A DNA stretch of 33,882 nt. Origin: Gammaproteobacteria bacterium. Lineage in GTDB: Bacteria; Gemmatimonadota; Gemmatimonadetes; Longimicrobiales; Gaopeijiaceae. A program made the position numbers and the translations under genes. The notes under the pieces were generated by a model. The model was not told where the DNA came from and ran no database searches. It saw only the letters and a program-made list of their open reading frames with translations. Location of the stretch: the NCBI GenBank assembly GCA_009840525.1, contig VXNP01000105.1, positions 1 to 33,882 of the forward strand, given 5' to 3'. Below, one piece after another: positions 32,779 to 33,882 of the stretch (positions within the stretch are counted from its first letter, which is position 1; every line of letters begins with the position of its first letter).

Positions 32779-33711
32779 TCAGGGCGAGATGTGGATCGAA
32801 TAACCGGCAAGGTCCCTGAGGGCATAGTCTTCTCCCGCTATTTGCAACAGTTGTACGCGGTACTGGGCGAGGAGGGGACGGTGGGGCACCCAGAACTCGA
32901 GAACCGGGCCTGAGGACAGGGGCCCGGCGATGATGATCTGGGTCGGAGCGGTGGCGCGGGAGCGGTACAGTTCATAGTCCGCGGCGTGTACGGAGTCTAC
33001 GGCGGGGCCTTCGATTCCGGGGATGTCGATGGGCCCGTGGATGCTGAGATGGGCGCCGATGTCGCGGGCGTTCGGTGGCAGGGTCAGTGCGACTTCGAGA
33101 AAGCCGGGGTCGAGTTCCACGGAATAGTCCCGCGCGGCGACGAAGCCGCCGACGTCGATCCCGATGCGGACCTGTCCCGGCCCGACGGTGCGCACCCATC
33201 CGTCGGTGTCGACGGTGGCGATAGCCGGATCGCTTGTGGTCCAGGTGATGCGCGCCGGGGCGACGCGATGTCCGTTCGGGTCGTTCGCGACCGGGAGGGT
33301 CGCCTGCACCGAGTCGCCGAGAAGGAGGCGGGGGCCACCCCAGTCGACTTCCACCACCGCGCCCCGCTGCGCGACGGCTACGGAGGCGGATGCCATGGCG
33401 TTCCCGCTCGCGGCGGCCACCTGGGCGCGCCCGTTGCCGACCGAGACGGCCGTGCCGGTGGCATCCACCGTGACGACCGAGGGGTCGCTGGTCGACCAGG
33501 TGACGGGTGCGCCCGGCATGACCTGTCCGTTCTGGTCGTGGATGGTGGCCTGGAAGCCGGCCCGTTCCTGCAGCGCGACCAGGTTCACCGCGGCGGGGAC
33601 CACCACTGCGCTGGTCGCGACGGGCGGCTCCACCACGTCGTCCCCGCCACACCCCAGGGCGAGGGCGGCGGCAAGCACGAGCGTAAGGCGGAAATGGGTT
33701 TGATACCGCAA
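32779..33711 (-). CDS. Ig-like-domain (BIG2-type) lipoprotein
   Basis: A 310-residue surface or periplasmic lipoprotein. A short leader (H-F-R-L-T-L-V-L-A-A-A-L-A) ends in a lipobox (A-L-G-C, then GGDD). Two bacterial Ig-like repeats follow, marked by 'VTWSTSDPSVVTVDATGTAV' and 'ITWTTSDPAIATVDTDGWVR'. A C-terminal beta-rich region of about 110 residues I do not recognise comes last. BIG2 domains serve as spacers or adhesive modules. I choose a TTG start at 33711 because it places the hydrophobic leader correctly; an open frame continues to 33855, but its residues come from tandem-repeat and low-complexity DNA. If the longer form were made, it would have a very basic N-terminus. Confidence 0.68.
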   Translation of the reverse strand: MRYQTHFRLTLVLAAALALGCGGDDVVEPPVATSAVVVPAAVNLVALQERAGFQATIHDQNGQVMPGAPVTWSTSDPSVVTVDATGTAVSVGNGRAQVAAASGNAMASASVAVAQRGAVVEVDWGGPRLLLGDSVQATLPVANDPNGHRVAPARITWTTSDPAIATVDTDGWVRTVGPGQVRIGIDVGGFVAARDYSVELDPGFLEVALTLPPNARDIGAHLSIHGPIDIPGIEGPAVDSVHAADYELYRSRATAPTQIIIAGPLSSGPVLEFWVPHRPLLAQYRVQLLQIAGEDYALRDLAGYSIHISP

Positions 33712-33713
33712 AC

Positions 33714-33803
33714 GTAAGCGTTTTGGTGGGCGATATAGTTGTTGTAATCGGTTTCGTGAGCGATATAGTTGTTGTAAGCGTTTTATTGATCGATGTCGAT
33801 TTC
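33714..33803. repeat. 30-bp tandem repeat, three units
   Basis: Three adjacent 30-base units start at 33714, 33744 and 33774, each opening GTAAGCG or GTAATCG. Units 1 and 2 share GCGATATAGTTGTT at their ends; unit 3 keeps the first half and diverges afterwards. They are A+T-rich and lie just upstream of the Ig-like lipoprotein start, where they could serve as binding sites. Confidence 0.72.
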
Positions 33804-33827
33804 GTCTTGCGCCGGTAGATCGGCGAT

Positions 33828-33882
33828 TCCCCCCCACCCCACACCCCCACCCCACCCCCCAACCCCCGCCCCCCCCCCCGGC
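33828..33882. other. C-rich low-complexity window end
   Basis: Almost pure C with scattered A. Such runs are error-prone and often mark a contig end, so no feature is called here. Confidence 0.7.

Noticed and set aside
1-33882. CRISPR arrays, tRNA and rRNA genes
   Set aside because: No regularly spaced repeats with unique spacers and no tRNA T-arm or rRNA signature were seen on reading through; a covariance-model search would settle small RNAs.

Overview
The window looks like a chromosomal stretch from a GC-rich Gram-negative bacterium, most probably a Gemmatimonadota-like lineage. The pointers are secreted 6-bladed beta-propeller lipoproteins, a large Oar-type TonB receptor with a carboxypeptidase-like N-terminal domain, a tricorn-like S41 peptidase, a SoxC-like molybdoenzyme with its own cytochrome c, and frequent ATGA/GTGA stop-start overlaps. 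This is inferred from gene content; there is no rRNA or tRNA in the window to confirm it.

Region 1 (1-7.1 kb) is the edge of an integrative conjugative element or similar transferable unit. A tightly overlapping minus-strand operon runs from two small DNA-binding regulators into a P-type type IV secretion set: trbC (VirB2), trbD (VirB3), trbE (VirB4), trbG (VirB9), trbI (VirB10), then a signal-peptide protein cut by the window edge. Facing away from it is a phage-type S24 (LexA/CI-like) repressor. A perfect 6-4-6 palindrome lies between them, and a decayed second copy of the repressor C-terminus follows the repressor. No relaxase, integrase or att site is visible.

Region 2 (7.6-14.8 kb) is a plus-strand defence cargo: a complete Type III restriction-modification pair (Mod and Res), then a phospholipase-D-like gene whose start overlaps the Res stop, then a YaaC-family gene. 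The middle of mod and the yaaC-like gene are visibly richer in A+T than their surroundings, which suggests recent acquisition.

Region 3 (14.8-20.7 kb) is a gene graveyard. It holds a C-terminal fragment of a Type ISP-like restriction enzyme, an internally deleted amidase, an IS21-type transposase scrap, a frameshifted beta-propeller lipoprotein running into a MocR-type regulator broken in at least two places, and the C-terminal end of an HNH endonuclease. One intact-looking pair stands out: a 79-residue secreted four-cysteine peptide with a good promoter, followed by a beta-propeller lipoprotein. Two copies of a 56-nt palindromic element, 82% identical with a compensatory base-pair change, lie near the ends of this zone; one lies across a gene end and the other lies next to a truncated gene.

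Region 4 (20.7-33.9 kb) is ordinary chromosome: TonB receptor, a third (frameshifted) beta-propeller protein, an MFS (UMF1-like) transporter translationally coupled to a tricorn-like protease, a SoxC-like enzyme with cytochrome c, two tandem paralogous coiled-coil membrane proteins, and an Ig-like-domain lipoprotein with three 30-bp tandem repeats in front of it. The last 55 bases are C-rich low-complexity sequence.
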